Shown piece by piece: positions 25,712-35,298 of a DNA stretch of 64,000 nt. Made by a program: the position numbers and the translations under genes. Position 1 is the first letter of the stretch. Each line of letters opens with the position of its first letter. The stretch is taken from positions 90,933 through 154,932 of the forward strand of contig JANXBX010000003.1 of assembly GCA_025060595.1 (NCBI GenBank), given 5' to 3'. The notes beneath the pieces are model-generated. The model worked only from the letters and a program-made list of their open reading frames with translations, was not told the origin of the DNA and did not search any database. This DNA comes from Synergistota bacterium. GTDB lineage: Bacteria > Synergistota > GBS-1.

Positions 25712-26572
25712 CTATCCCCTCCTCCCAAGCAAGCCTTGAGGCTTAAGCAAAATAACCACTATCATTGCTATAAATGCTAAAGCATCCCTTGGAAGAGGAA
25801 TTTCAGCATAACCAATAAGAAGAGTTTCTGCCATACCTAAAAGAAGAGAAGCAATCACAGCTCCTGGAACGCTACTCAAACCCCCAACGACTATCAGAGC
25901 CAGGGATTTATAAGCTGGCATATCACCCATACTTGGATAGACCTGATTGTAATTAATCCCTACAAGTATCCCAGCTATAGCAGCGAAAGCAGATCCCAAG
26001 GCAAAGGTTAAGGCGACAACCTTTTTAGAATCTACTCCGCTTGCCTCAGCCATCTCCATATCTTGACTTGTAGCTCGCATCATTAAACCAAAACTAGTCT
26101 TGGAAGTTAAAAACCACTGAAAAAGAAGTATAACTGCCGTAACCGAAAATATAAGCACCTGAATCGGAGCTATAGATACTCCAGCCACGTTAATCGAGGG
26201 AAGGCGTATAACCACAGGGAAAGAAAGAGGGTATGGACCAGCTATTAACCTACATATCTCTCCTATGGATAGAAACATCGCTATTCCAGCTATTAACGGT
26301 ACGAATGGAGGAAACCTAAGAAGAGGATAGTAAACGAATCTTTGAATGGCTACCCCTATAACAGCGCAAAGAGCCATTGAAAAAATAGATGAAATCAAGA
26401 AACTCTCGGTTAGATTAAAAAGGTAAAGCCCAATATAGGCACCTATAGTGTAAATACCAGCATGAGCAACATGAAGTATCCTTAATATACCATAAACCAT
26501 AGCTAACCCCATAGTTATTAAAGCATATATACTACCTATAGAAATACCATTAGCTATTTGCTGCCAGAGCAA
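25712..26572 (-). CDS. livH: LIV family ABC transporter permease LivH
   Basis: This second membrane permease (286 aa) has the LivH signature NGISIGSIYALITMGLAMVYGILRILHVAHAGIYTIGAY, ATSQDMEMAEASGVDSKKV and VVGGLSSVPGAVIASLLLGMAETL. The start is TTG 26572 behind GAGGGGGGTAG. It precedes livM by 4 bases and follows the EamA gene by 3. With LivM it should form the channel for the receptor encoded next to hutU. Confidence 0.95.
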   Translation of the reverse strand: MLWQQIANGISIGSIYALITMGLAMVYGILRILHVAHAGIYTIGAYIGLYLFNLTESFLISSIFSMALCAVIGVAIQRFVYYPLLRFPPFVPLIAGIAMFLSIGEICRLIAGPYPLSFPVVIRLPSINVAGVSIAPIQVLIFSVTAVILLFQWFLTSKTSFGLMMRATSQDMEMAEASGVDSKKVVALTFALGSAFAAIAGILVGINYNQVYPSMGDMPAYKSLALIVVGGLSSVPGAVIASLLLGMAETLLIGYAEIPLPRDALAFIAMIVVILLKPQGLLGRRG

Positions 26573-26575
26573 AGC

Positions 26576-27451
26576 CTACCCCCCTCTCTTTATAAGAAGA
26601 AGTATCGAAAAAACTATTAAACCACCGCTAAGGAAATGAGACAGGCTAAGCTTCTCAGAAAAAAATAAAAAAGCAAGAAAAGTTGTCATGGGGATTTCAG
26701 AAAGCGCGCCAATGCTTGCCTTACCAGCTTCAAGATATTTAAAAGAAAAGAGGAAAAACATATAAGGTAAAAAGGTACAAAAGAAGCTTAAAATGAGAAG
26801 ATAACCGAATTCAGCCTCTGTGGGAATTCTCACCTTACCCTCAGCTATAAGTAAGACAACAAAGAGAAATATTGCTCCAAAAAGAAACCCCCAAAAAAGG
26901 GTCTTTAAGCTTTCGATCTTCCCTGAAAACTTTCTTCCTATTAAAGCATAAGAGGCATTACCGATCGCAGAGATCAAGGCCCAAAAGTAACCTTCAGGAG
27001 AAAACACGATATCCCCTCCCAAGATGATTACCAAACCTATCATGGACAGAAAAAGAGATAAGAGCTTTACCCTAGTTATCCTTTCCCCTAAAAAGATCCT
27101 CCCTAAAACCACTACCAATGAGGGAAACGTATAGAGGATTAAAAGCGCAGTAGCTATCTTAATATATTTTATAGAAGCAATAAAACCCAAGTAATTGAAC
27201 CCTACTCCTATACTGCCAAGAAGCGCAAGATAGAAGAAATCACCTTTCTTTATACCACGAAGAAAGCCTTTTTTCGAAAGATAAAGATAAGCCCCAACTA
27301 TAAGACAGGCTAACAAGGCTCTCCAAAAAACCACCTCATAAGGTGACATTCCTGCCTTGAAAAGGATCCTTCCTAATATAGCTATATTAGCCCAGAAAAA
27401 CGCAGCTAGGAAAACAAAAACATACCCTTTCAAACTATCAGAATAAACCAT
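26576..27451 (-). CDS. EamA-type drug/metabolite transporter
   Basis: This is a 291-aa integral membrane protein of ten predicted helices in two EamA halves (about residues 8-138 and 150-289), beginning with GYVFVFLAAFFWANIAILGRILF. Proteins of this family export or import small metabolites such as amino acids. It overlaps the end of hutH by 14 bases and lies between hutH and livH, so a role in the histidine/amino-acid module is plausible, for example exporting excess product. The substrate is unknown. Confidence 0.85.
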   Translation of the reverse strand: MVYSDSLKGYVFVFLAAFFWANIAILGRILFKAGMSPYEVVFWRALLACLIVGAYLYLSKKGFLRGIKKGDFFYLALLGSIGVGFNYLGFIASIKYIKIATALLILYTFPSLVVVLGRIFLGERITRVKLLSLFLSMIGLVIILGGDIVFSPEGYFWALISAIGNASYALIGRKFSGKIESLKTLFWGFLFGAIFLFVVLLIAEGKVRIPTEAEFGYLLILSFFCTFLPYMFFLFSFKYLEAGKASIGALSEIPMTTFLAFLFFSEKLSLSHFLSGGLIVFSILLLIKRGG

Positions 27452-28964
27452 TTACAGCGCCCTCCACTTCCTCCAAAAAAAGATCCCCCTTCAAGATCTT
27501 TTCAACCTTTGATATATCTATATATAGGGGAGAATCTTCCACAAGAAACGGTACTTCTTCCCTTATCATAGAATAGGCCTTAATTGTGCCTTTTCCAGGC
27601 TTTAAAGGGCTTCTAAAATCTATACCCTGACAAGCTACAAGCATTTCAATAGCCAAGACTTTATATACATTGTCAATAATATTAAGAAGCTTTAAACCCG
27701 AATTCATACCCATACTTACATGATCCTCTTGATTGGCAGAAGTAGGAATAGAATCCACAGCCGCCGGATGAGCCAAGACTTTATTCTCAGACACCAGGGC
27801 TGCAGCTACATATTGAGGAATCATGAATCCAGAGTTCAATCCCTTAGAGAAAATCAGAAAGTCCGGCAGGTTACTTAAATGCCCATCAACTAATCTTGCT
27901 ACCCTTCGCTCTGAAATGTTAGCTACCTCAGATAAAGCTATAGAAAGCAGATCCATACCTATAGCTAATGGCTCTCCATGAAAGTTACCTCCAGAAAGTA
28001 TCTCCTTATCCTCGGGAAAAACAAGGGGGTTATCAGTAACAGAGTTAAACTCTCTCTCTAAAATTCCTCTTAAAAAAGATAGCGCATCCCTTGCAGCCCC
28101 ATGAACTTGAGGAGCACATCTTATAGAATAAGCATCCTGAGTCCTCTCCCTAGGTGAAAGATAAATTATTTCACTTCCCTCAATAAGCTTTAAAACGTTA
28201 GAGGCACAGGCCTCTTGCCCTGGATGAGGACGAAGTCGATGAATCCTCAAGTCAAAAGCGTCTGGAATACCCTTTAAAGCTTCTATGCTCAATGAAAGAG
28301 AAACATCAGCAAGCTTAAGGATCTTTGAAGCCTCATAAAGAGCAAAACCACCCACCGAAGCCATCATTGAAGTCCCATTTATTAAGGCTAAGCCTTCCTT
28401 CGCATCAAAAACTATCGGAGGCAAGAGCTCCTCCTTAAAGGCTAAAGATGCAGGAAGTAGTTTCCCTTTATAGAAGACATTCCCTTCTCCCATCATCGCT
28501 AAAGCTATATGAGCAAGAGGGGCTAAATCTCCACTAGCGCCAACTGAACCTTTCATAGGAACATATGGACAGATATCTCTATTTATCATCTCCGCCAAAA
28601 ATTCAAGAATTTCGTATCTAACACCAGAATACCCTTTGGCTAAAGCATTAAGCCTTAAAAGCATAGCTCCTTTAACTATGGAAGGGGGAAATGGATCTCC
28701 AACTCCACAGGCATGACTTCTTACAAGATTCCTCTGTAATTCCTTGATTTTATCAGTAGGTATGGCTACCTTAGCGAGATCTCCAAAACCCGTAGTTATT
28801 CCATAAATGATCTTCTTAGAAGATATTGCCTCCTCAACTACCCTTCTTGACTTGTCCACCTTTTCCTTAACACCCGAAGCTATTCTTACTTTCCAACCAT
28901 ATTTAGCAACTTTAACAAAATCCTCAATCCGAAGGTTTTCTCCATCTATCACAACTTCTTTCAT
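27438..28964 (-). CDS. hutH: Histidine ammonia-lyase
   Basis: HutH removes ammonia from histidine to give urocanate. The 508-aa protein contains YGITTGFGDLA, and the Ala-Ser-Gly triad in GSVGASGDLAPLAH that self-condenses into the MIO prosthetic group, plus SDNPLVF-like (VTDNPLVFPED) and NQEDHVSMG motifs. ATG 28964 is supported by GGAGGG 8-9 bases upstream. It sits in the nadE-to-livM operon, separated from hutU/hutI by the 12-kb block, and begins 17 bases after amrS. Confidence 0.97.
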   Translation of the reverse strand: MKEVVIDGENLRIEDFVKVAKYGWKVRIASGVKEKVDKSRRVVEEAISSKKIIYGITTGFGDLAKVAIPTDKIKELQRNLVRSHACGVGDPFPPSIVKGAMLLRLNALAKGYSGVRYEILEFLAEMINRDICPYVPMKGSVGASGDLAPLAHIALAMMGEGNVFYKGKLLPASLAFKEELLPPIVFDAKEGLALINGTSMMASVGGFALYEASKILKLADVSLSLSIEALKGIPDAFDLRIHRLRPHPGQEACASNVLKLIEGSEIIYLSPRERTQDAYSIRCAPQVHGAARDALSFLRGILEREFNSVTDNPLVFPEDKEILSGGNFHGEPLAIGMDLLSIALSEVANISERRVARLVDGHLSNLPDFLIFSKGLNSGFMIPQYVAAALVSENKVLAHPAAVDSIPTSANQEDHVSMGMNSGLKLLNIIDNVYKVLAIEMLVACQGIDFRSPLKPGKGTIKAYSMIREEVPFLVEDSPLYIDISKVEKILKGDLFLEEVEGAVNGLF

Positions 28965-28981
28965 CTTAGTATCCCTCCAAA

Positions 28982-29971
28982 TCAAAGGATGAATCTATTC
29001 TCAGCTCCACAAAAGACACACCTTTTCCCCTCAAGATTTATCTCAATAATGCTATAGCCGCTTCTTTTCAAAACAGGCTTACCACAACTTAAGCAATAAG
29101 TAGTTTCATATTTTTCCTCCCAGATATTGCCTAAGTAAACATAAGGCATCTTACTTCTTGCTATCTCATAGGCCCTATAAAGTCTTGAAAGTGGCGTCGG
29201 AGGATTAGACATTTTATATTGTGGGAAATACCTTGAAAAGTGAAGAGGAATTAGAGGATCTATCTCATAAACTAGATTCACCACCAGCTTAATATCCTCA
29301 TCAGAGTCGTTTTCACCTGTAACAAGGAGATTGGTAACCTCAACGAGACATGAGGAATTCGCCAGCTTTATCGTCCTTAAGACCGGATCAAGCCTTCCTC
29401 CGCATAAACGCTTATAAAAATCATCATTTGAAGCTTTAAGATCTATATTCATAGCATCTATGAAAGGAAGAAGTTCCCTTAAGGGAGCCTCTTCTATAAA
29501 GCCATTGGTAACAAGAACATTTTTAAGCCCTCTCTCTTTAGCAAGCTTAGCTGTATCATAGACGAATTCATACCAGATCGTTGGCTCGTTATAAGTATAA
29601 GCTATACCAATACTCTTATAAGCTATAGCCGCTTCAACTATTCTATCAGGAGGTACATACTCAGTTCTCACCTCTCCTCGAACAAGATGCCAGTTTTGGC
29701 AAAACTTACAGGAGAAATTACAGTAAAGCGTTCCTATAGACAGAATCTTGGTACCAGGATAAAAATGATAAAGGGGCTTTTTCTCAATAGGGTCCATATT
29801 TATAGCCGCACACTCACCGTATATCCTTGTAAAAAGCTTTCCTCCTTTATTTTCCCTAGCTCTACATAATCCTAAAGCTCCATCAGGAATTACACAGTTA
29901 TGAGGACACAAAAGGCATTTTACCCTCTTTTCCTGGAGAGCTTCATAAAAAAGCGCTTCCTTAGGTATCAC
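28982..29971 (-). CDS. amrS: AmmeMemoRadiSam system radical SAM enzyme
   Basis: This is a radical SAM enzyme of 329 aa. The iron-sulfur motif is CNFSCKFCQNW (CxxxCxxC, about residues 83-93), with SIGTLYCNF preceding it, TYNEPTIWYEFVYDTA, and a C-terminal CLSCGKPVLKR...CVFCG pair that may bind zinc. N-terminal cysteines (CLLCPHNCVIP, LCRARE) are also typical of this PflA-like subfamily. GTG 29971 has GGAGG 9 bases upstream and abuts the stop of amrA. AmrS occurs with Memo and AMMECR1 domain proteins, but the reaction of the set is not established. Confidence 0.92.
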   Translation of the reverse strand: MIPKEALFYEALQEKRVKCLLCPHNCVIPDGALGLCRARENKGGKLFTRIYGECAAINMDPIEKKPLYHFYPGTKILSIGTLYCNFSCKFCQNWHLVRGEVRTEYVPPDRIVEAAIAYKSIGIAYTYNEPTIWYEFVYDTAKLAKERGLKNVLVTNGFIEEAPLRELLPFIDAMNIDLKASNDDFYKRLCGGRLDPVLRTIKLANSSCLVEVTNLLVTGENDSDEDIKLVVNLVYEIDPLIPLHFSRYFPQYKMSNPPTPLSRLYRAYEIARSKMPYVYLGNIWEEKYETTYCLSCGKPVLKRSGYSIIEINLEGKRCVFCGAENRFIL

Positions 29972-31294
29972 TTACTTATACCTCCTGACCGTAAATTTAT
30001 AAATCCTTTTTGACTCTCCAGGAAGAATACCTGCCTTTCTGGAGGCAATTTCTATCTGCTCTTCAACTGTATCTACCCCTTCAAGATCGGGAAGAAGAAG
30101 ACCTTTTCTACCATCAGAAGCTTCAACTATAACTCCGTAAAGCTTAGGATCAAGCTCGGCTAAGTCATCAACAGGCTCCGGTTCTGTTAAGATATCCACA
30201 GAGTACTCTAAAAGGGGTAATTCATCTTCTCTAACGGGATCAAAGCGAGGATCCTCGCTACAAGCAGCTATAGCATTCCTTATTACCTCCTCAGCGACAT
30301 TTCTACAAGTAGGAAGATAAGTACCTATACAACCCCTTAACTTCCCCTTCTTTTTTATGGAAACGAATACTCCAGCCCTCTCCTTCATCTCGGGAGTCAA
30401 TTCTGAGGGGGGAGGCGGAGATATAACCTTACCCTGTTTAACATAAGACTCAACCGCCTTTCGAGCTAATCTCACCAGAGGATGCTCTTCCCAAACCAGC
30501 CTCCTTTGAGGATATATAGCTGCTACACAATAGCCAACACCAAAAGGACCCTCGTAAGATAAAATCTCCGTTTTTACTTCCCATTTATCAAAGGCACCAA
30601 ACAAAATAACGATCGGTCTGTAACCACACTCACCAGCCTCTTCCAGGAAATAAGGATCCATATTTAGAATATCCTCTTTTCTAAAACCCTTTATTATCTC
30701 CACTATCCTCCTATCAAACTCCCTACCCTGAGGAGAGTATCCAGCAGGAGCATCATGAGTTAATCTATGGGATAGATCACCGCTGGCTATAATGCATGTA
30801 GGAACCGGATCCCTAGAAAGAAACTCCTCCAAAAAAGCGCCGATTTCGTAAAGAGTATGTGAAGGAAGAAAAGCAAAACTTAAAACAACTATAGGAATAC
30901 TCGCCTTAACTCCTAAAAGATAGTAAAGAGGAACTAAAGTACCATGATCTAATCGAGAGTTTCTTATAAAATCGACAGGGAGGCGTTTATCTTGAGCTTC
31001 TCTAACAAAACGCTCCACAAAATCTCTATCTGAGGGATAAGAGAAATCCCTCGGTCCCCCAAACTGCCCCAAGCTACCTTTAAAACCATCAGCCCAAAGA
31101 ACTCCAAGAGCGTCACCAAGAACTATATTATGAGGAGTTATAATTATAAGCCTTTTAACATCTATCTCCTTAAGTTTTTTAGCAAGCTTTCTTAAACTAT
31201 CAACGGTACTCTTAACCTTTTCAAGCTCAAGCCCACCTATCTCAGGGATTATTATAGGCGGATGGGGGGTTAACGCACCTAATACCAATCCCAT
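29972..31294 (-). CDS. amrA: AmmeMemoRadiSam fusion protein: LigB/MEMO-like dioxygenase domain + AMMECR1 domain
   Basis: This 440-aa fusion has an N-terminal class III extradiol dioxygenase (LigB/MEMO-like) domain at about residues 1-265, with [30 protein letters not shown] and a histidine-rich putative metal centre. The C-terminal AMMECR1 domain (about 270-440) has [31 protein letters not shown] and [22 protein letters not shown]1 and MEMO have unknown biochemical roles in bacteria and often sit beside a radical SAM enzyme, as here. The intact metal motifs suggest a real catalyst. It lies 16 bases after queA. Confidence 0.9.
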   Translation of the reverse strand: MGLVLGALTPHPPIIIPEIGGLELEKVKSTVDSLRKLAKKLKEIDVKRLIIITPHNIVLGDALGVLWADGFKGSLGQFGGPRDFSYPSDRDFVERFVREAQDKRLPVDFIRNSRLDHGTLVPLYYLLGVKASIPIVVLSFAFLPSHTLYEIGAFLEEFLSRDPVPTCIIASGDLSHRLTHDAPAGYSPQGREFDRRIVEIIKGFRKEDILNMDPYFLEEAGECGYRPIVILFGAFDKWEVKTEILSYEGPFGVGYCVAAIYPQRRLVWEEHPLVRLARKAVESYVKQGKVISPPPPSELTPEMKERAGVFVSIKKKGKLRGCIGTYLPTCRNVAEEVIRNAIAACSEDPRFDPVREDELPLLEYSVDILTEPEPVDDLAELDPKLYGVIVEASDGRKGLLLPDLEGVDTVEEQIEIASRKAGILPGESKRIYKFTVRRYK

Positions 31295-31310
31295 AACTAG
31301 GTCACCCCCT

Positions 31311-32321
31311 TCAAAGAATCAGCATGGCATCGCCAAAGCTATATAGGCGATACCTCTCCCTAACAGCTATTTCATACGCCCTTTTCAAAAACTCCTCACC
31401 TGCAAAAGCCGAAACCAAGGCCAGCAAGGTCGTCCTTGGAAGATGAAAGTTAGTTATAAGACCGCTTATGATCCTAAAATTAAAGCCGGGAAGAATAAAT
31501 AAGTCAGTCCATCCTCTCCCAGGAGATATGAAACCTTCACTATCGCAAACGCTCTCTAAAACCCTTGTGGTGGTCGTCCCAACAGCTATAACTCTTCGTC
31601 CCTCTTTCAAAGCAGAATTAACCTCTAAAGCACATTCTTCAGAAACCTCATAATACTCAGGGGGAACTTTGTGTTCACTCACATCTCCTCTCACAGGAAG
31701 AAAAGTAGCAGCACCAACGTGAAGAACAAGAAAAGCAGTCCTTACACCCATCTTCCTAAGCTCTTCTAACAGCCTTTCAGTAAAGTGAAATCCTGCAGTT
31801 GGAGCAGCAACTGATCCAGGAACTTCAGCATAAACAGTTTGATAACGATTAGGATCCTCCACATCTTTCTTTATATAAGGAGGAACAGGTACTTCCCCTA
31901 TTCTATCAAGCAACTCCAGAAACTTCTCCCCTCCAACTGAGAAACGAACCCTTCTAAAGCCCTCTTCTAAAACCTCCTCAACCACACAAGTTAAACCATC
32001 CTCAAACACAACTTCAGTTCCCTTTTTAAGCCTCTTAGCTGGTCTGGCTATAACCTCCCACAAACTATCATCAAATCTTCTTATAAGTAGAAGCTCTACT
32101 TTAGCGCTACCACCCTTCTTTGTTCCTAAAAGCCGAGCTTTTATAACCTTGCTTTTATTAAAAACGAGAAGATCCCCCTCTTTTAAGAATCGCGGTAACA
32201 TATAAAATATCGCATGTTCTATTGTCCCTTCTTTTCTCCTTAAAACCATCAATCGTGAGTGATCTCTCGGACTAATAGGCTCCTGAGCTATAAGCTCTTC
32301 TGGAAACTCGTAGTCAAAAAT
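31311..32321 (-). CDS. queA: tRNA preQ1(34) S-adenosylmethionine ribosyltransferase-isomerase (AUU start likely)
   Basis: QueA moves the ribosyl part of SAM to preQ1-tRNA to make epoxyqueuosine. The body carries [29 protein letters not shown] and [12 protein letters not shown]. The conserved N-terminus ([14 protein letters not shown] then [11 protein letters not shown]) lies upstream of the first ordinary start codons (TTG 32252, ATG 32249). Reading it in frame leads back to ATT at 32321-32319, with AGGAGGTG about 10 bases upstream and no ATG, GTG or TTG in frame between. I therefore place the start at AUU, giving 336 aa, the usual size. The ribosome binding site overlaps the end of the DUF2905 gene. 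Confidence 0.88.
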   Translation of the reverse strand: MFDYEFPEELIAQEPISPRDHSRLMVLRRKEGTIEHAIFYMLPRFLKEGDLLVFNKSKVIKARLLGTKKGGSAKVELLLIRRFDDSLWEVIARPAKRLKKGTEVVFEDGLTCVVEEVLEEGFRRVRFSVGGEKFLELLDRIGEVPVPPYIKKDVEDPNRYQTVYAEVPGSVAAPTAGFHFTERLLEELRKMGVRTAFLVLHVGAATFLPVRGDVSEHKVPPEYYEVSEECALEVNSALKEGRRVIAVGTTTTRVLESVCDSEGFISPGRGWTDLFILPGFNFRIISGLITNFHLPRTTLLALVSAFAGEEFLKRAYEIAVRERYRLYSFGDAMLIL

Positions 32322-32328
32322 TTTAAAT

Positions 32329-32544
32329 TCACCTCCTAAAAATCAAATTCAAAAGCAAAGTTAACACCAAACTTAAAACTAGACTTGTAACTATGGGGAA
32401 GTAGATCACCATTCCCTTTCTCTCTACATATATATCTCCTGGAAGCTTACCGATATAAGGAATCTTTGGAGCGAAAGTTAATACAAGCCCTGTAATAACT
32501 ATTATCAGACCAAAAATTATCAAGATTTTACCCAAAGATTCCAT
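32329..32544 (-). CDS. DUF2905 small membrane protein
   Basis: This 71-aa protein has two hydrophobic helices (about residues 3-24 and 46-68) separated by IPYIGKLPGDIYVERKGMVIYFPI, the DUF2905 signature. Function is unknown. ATG 32544 has AAAAGGAGGGG about 6 bases upstream and overlaps the ruvB end by 17 bases. Its last codons and stop (AGG AGG TGA) double as the queA ribosome binding site. Linkage to ruvB and queA is seen in many bacteria. Confidence 0.9.
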   Translation of the reverse strand: MESLGKILIIFGLIIVITGLVLTFAPKIPYIGKLPGDIYVERKGMVIYFPIVTSLVLSLVLTLLLNLIFRR

Positions 32545-33499
32545 TGCAACCCCTCCTTTTCCAGATTTCATAAGCTCTTTGGGTCGCAACTCTTCCTCTT
32601 TTAGTCCTCTCTATAAAGCCCATTCTCATGAGATAAGGCTCATACACCTCAGATATAGTATCAGGCTCTTCATTTAAAGCCGCTGCAAGAGTCTCTATAC
32701 CAACAGGACCACCGGAAAACTTCTCTATTATGATTGAGATAAGCCTCCAATCCGTCAGATCCAACCCATAAGGATCTACACCATAAAAATCTAATGCCCT
32801 TAAAGTAAGCTCCCTATCTATGAACTCTCTTCCTTCAACCTGAGCATAATCTCTTATCCTCTTTAATAACCTATTTACTATTCTCGGAGTCCCTCTACCT
32901 CTTATGGCCACCTCCTTAGCAGCCTCTTTTGATATCTCTACTCCCAATATCATAGCTGAACGAAACACTATCTGTTCAAGCTCCTCTACAGGATAAAAAT
33001 CTATCCTTTCTATAACACCAAATCTACTCCTTAAGGCACCAGTTAAAAGGCCAAGCCTTGTCGTCGCTCCTATAAGAGTAAAAGGAGGAAGATCTATACT
33101 TATAGTTTTAGCCATCACTCCCTTACCTACAACTATATCAATCCTATAATCCTCCATAGCAGAGTAAAGCATCTCCTCACAAGATCGGGGTATTCTATGG
33201 ACCTCATCTATAAAAAGAACACTACCCTTCTCAAGGCCACTTAATATAGCTGCAAGATCTCCAGCCCTTGAAATAGATGGACCACTTAGCTGAAAAAACG
33301 GAGAAGATAGCTCATTAGCTATAATACTCGCCAATGTCGTCTTACCTAGACCTGGTGGACCGTAAAACAGTATGTGATCTGGAGAATCTCCACGAGCCTT
33401 TGAGGCCTCTATAAGTAAAGATATCCTCTTTTTAAGCTCCCCTTGACCAATAAAATCAGCAAGCGTTTTCGGCCTTAAGGATTTCTCCCAAGCTTCCAA
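32528..33499 (-). CDS. ruvB: Holliday junction branch migration helicase RuvB
   Basis: RuvB is the AAA+ motor that drives branch migration with RuvA. The 323-aa sequence has SLRPKTLADFIGQ, Walker A YGPPGLGKTTLA (about residue 47), Walker B LFIDEVHR, sensor 1 GATTRLGLLTGALRSRFG, and a C-terminal winged-helix (YGVDPYGLDLTDW, GGPVGIETLA). The start is TTG 33499, 3 bases after the ruvA stop. It belongs to the ruvC-ruvA-ruvB block of the long minus operon. Confidence 0.98.
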   Translation of the reverse strand: MEAWEKSLRPKTLADFIGQGELKKRISLLIEASKARGDSPDHILFYGPPGLGKTTLASIIANELSSPFFQLSGPSISRAGDLAAILSGLEKGSVLFIDEVHRIPRSCEEMLYSAMEDYRIDIVVGKGVMAKTISIDLPPFTLIGATTRLGLLTGALRSRFGVIERIDFYPVEELEQIVFRSAMILGVEISKEAAKEVAIRGRGTPRIVNRLLKRIRDYAQVEGREFIDRELTLRALDFYGVDPYGLDLTDWRLISIIIEKFSGGPVGIETLAAALNEEPDTISEVYEPYLMRMGFIERTKRGRVATQRAYEIWKRRGCNGIFG

Positions 33500-33502
33500 C
33501 GC

Positions 33503-34066
33503 TTAATTGTCCCCCTTAAGGAAAGATAAAGCCTCTTTCACCAAATCCTCAACCTTCCTAGAACCAATCCCATACCTTGCTAACTTTAAGATTGCCATAT
33601 TAGCTTCCCTCTCGCTATACCCTAAACTTAAAAGGGCATCCTTGACCTCAGAGAAAATTCCCTCGCCACTTAATAGCTCACCCTTAAGCTCAAAGATAAT
33701 CCTTTTAGCTCTTTTCTCCCCAACCTTAGGAATAGAAGAGAGAAGAACCACATCCTCCCTCTCAATAGCATCTAAAAATTCCTTCCAAGAAAACTTCTCT
33801 AAAATCTCAAAGGAGATCCTAGTTCCTATTTTCGTTATACTTAAAAGCCTCTCAAAAAAATCCCTATCTTCCCTCCTTAAAAATCCAAAAAGCTCAAGCC
33901 TTTCCCCTTTGTAGTTCAGGTAAACATAAAGTAGAACCTCATCCCCTTCCCGAATTAAGGAAAGGTCTCTCGAAACAACAAAAACCTTAAAACCAAAACC
34001 ATTTACGTCAAGAAATAACTCTTTCTCCTTTTTTTCAACTGCCTTTCCCCTCAGATAATCTATCAT
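33503..34066 (-). CDS. ruvA: Holliday junction branch migration protein RuvA
   Basis: RuvA binds four-way junctions and recruits RuvB. It is 187 aa: an OB-fold starting [29 protein letters not shown], a helix-hairpin-helix region (LLSITKIGTRISFEIL, LLSSIPKVGEKRAKRIIFELKG), and a C-terminal three-helix RuvB-binding domain (LLSLGYSEREA). The ATG lies inside the ruvC 3' end (32-base overlap), so translation is coupled. Confidence 0.96.
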   Translation of the reverse strand: MIDYLRGKAVEKKEKELFLDVNGFGFKVFVVSRDLSLIREGDEVLLYVYLNYKGERLELFGFLRREDRDFFERLLSITKIGTRISFEILEKFSWKEFLDAIEREDVVLLSSIPKVGEKRAKRIIFELKGELLSGEGIFSEVKDALLSLGYSEREANMAILKLARYGIGSRKVEDLVKEALSFLKGDN

Positions 34067-34535
34067 TAAAAGAACTACACCTCTTTAGATAAGTCAAACC
34101 ACATATAGCTAAGGCCGCTGCATCAAACTCATGCGATGTAGAAAAACTTAAACCAAAAAACCTCTTTAAAACCTCTGCTATTTCCTTCTTAGAAGCTCTT
34201 CCCCAGTTGGTTAAAGCTTTCTTAAGCTCAAGAGGAGAGATCTCTAAAAGTTTAATTCCTCTTTGAGCACATAAAAGAGATACAACTCCTCTTACCTCTC
34301 CCACTTCCATAGCGCTTTTAACATTTTTATGAAAAAAGACCTTCTCCATACAGACAAGAAAAGGGGAGTATATCCTTACCTCCTCTTCTAAACGCTCATA
34401 TATAATTTTTAATCTCTCTGCTTTTTCAAGGTCTGGATAGGTATACAGCGTATCAGATTTAAGAAGCTTAAAACCCTCTTCTAGTATCACATAACCTAGT
34501 TCTCTTAAACCCGGATCAATTCCCATTACCCTCAC
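34035..34535 (-). CDS. ruvC: Holliday junction resolvase RuvC
   Basis: RuvC is the dimeric RNase H-fold nuclease that cuts Holliday junctions. The 166 aa begin [16 protein letters not shown] with the first catalytic aspartate. The catalytic glutamate is in [10 protein letters not shown], and the closing acidic residues in [13 protein letters not shown]. The GTG start overlaps the yebC stop by 4 bases. Confidence 0.96.
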   Translation of the reverse strand: MRVMGIDPGLRELGYVILEEGFKLLKSDTLYTYPDLEKAERLKIIYERLEEEVRIYSPFLVCMEKVFFHKNVKSAMEVGEVRGVVSLLCAQRGIKLLEISPLELKKALTNWGRASKKEIAEVLKRFFGLSFSTSHEFDAAALAICGLTYLKRCSSFNDRLSEGKGS

Positions 34536-35284
34536 GCTGCAGCACCGATCTTCTCCATTATTTCATCAGGTATGTCAAAGTTAGCATATACATGCTGAAC
34601 GTCATCGTGATCCTCAAGCGCCTCCATTAGCTTAAGCATCCTTACAGCATCCTCTCCCTCAAGACGAGTAGTGCTCTTTGGAATCATAGTTACTTCGGCC
34701 CGCACAGGCTTAATTTTAGCCTTTTCGAAAGCTTCTCTAACAGCCATGAAATCTTTAGAGTCAGTAATAACCTCGATAGTTCCATCGCTTTGAACTCTAA
34801 CATCTTCCGCCCCTGCATCGAGAGCTACTTCCATTACCTTGTCCTCACTAACCCCTTCGAAACTCAAAATCCCTTTTCTCTCAAATACCCAGCTCACGCA
34901 ACCAACCTCGCCAAGGCTTCCACCGTATCTACTGAAAATATGTCTTATCTCCGCCGTTGTCCTATTCCTATTATCAGTCATAGCTTCAACCAAGACAGCA
35001 ACACCACCAGGCCCATAACCCTCATAGCTGACTTCCTCATAGGCAGCACCTGGGATTTCGCCTGTTCCACGCTGAATAGCTCTTTTTACATTCTCCGAAG
35101 GCATATTAACTTCACGAGCCCACTGGATAGCAAGCCTTAACCTAGGATTCTTTTCCGGATCCCCTCCACCCTCACGGGCTGCTGTAATTATAGCTCTTAT
35201 AACTTTAGCAAAAAGCTTTCCTCTCTGAGCATCAACCTGGGCCTTCCTATGTCTAATATTTGCCCACTTAGAATGACCCGCCAT
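34532..35284 (-). CDS. yebC: YebC/PmpR family protein
   Basis: YebC-type proteins (250 aa) begin [23 protein letters not shown] and contain [31 protein letters not shown] and [16 protein letters not shown]. Historically annotated as transcription regulators, recent work ties some members to ribosome stalling relief at proline tracts; which role holds here is open. AGGGAGGTG precedes ATG 35284. The position directly upstream of ruvC is a widely conserved arrangement. Confidence 0.96.
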   Translation of the reverse strand: MAGHSKWANIRHRKAQVDAQRGKLFAKVIRAIITAAREGGGDPEKNPRLRLAIQWAREVNMPSENVKRAIQRGTGEIPGAAYEEVSYEGYGPGGVAVLVEAMTDNRNRTTAEIRHIFSRYGGSLGEVGCVSWVFERKGILSFEGVSEDKVMEVALDAGAEDVRVQSDGTIEVITDSKDFMAVREAFEKAKIKPVRAEVTMIPKSTTRLEGEDAVRMLKLMEALEDHDDVQHVYANFDIPDEIMEKIGAAA

Positions 35285-35298
35285 GAAAAAACACCTCC

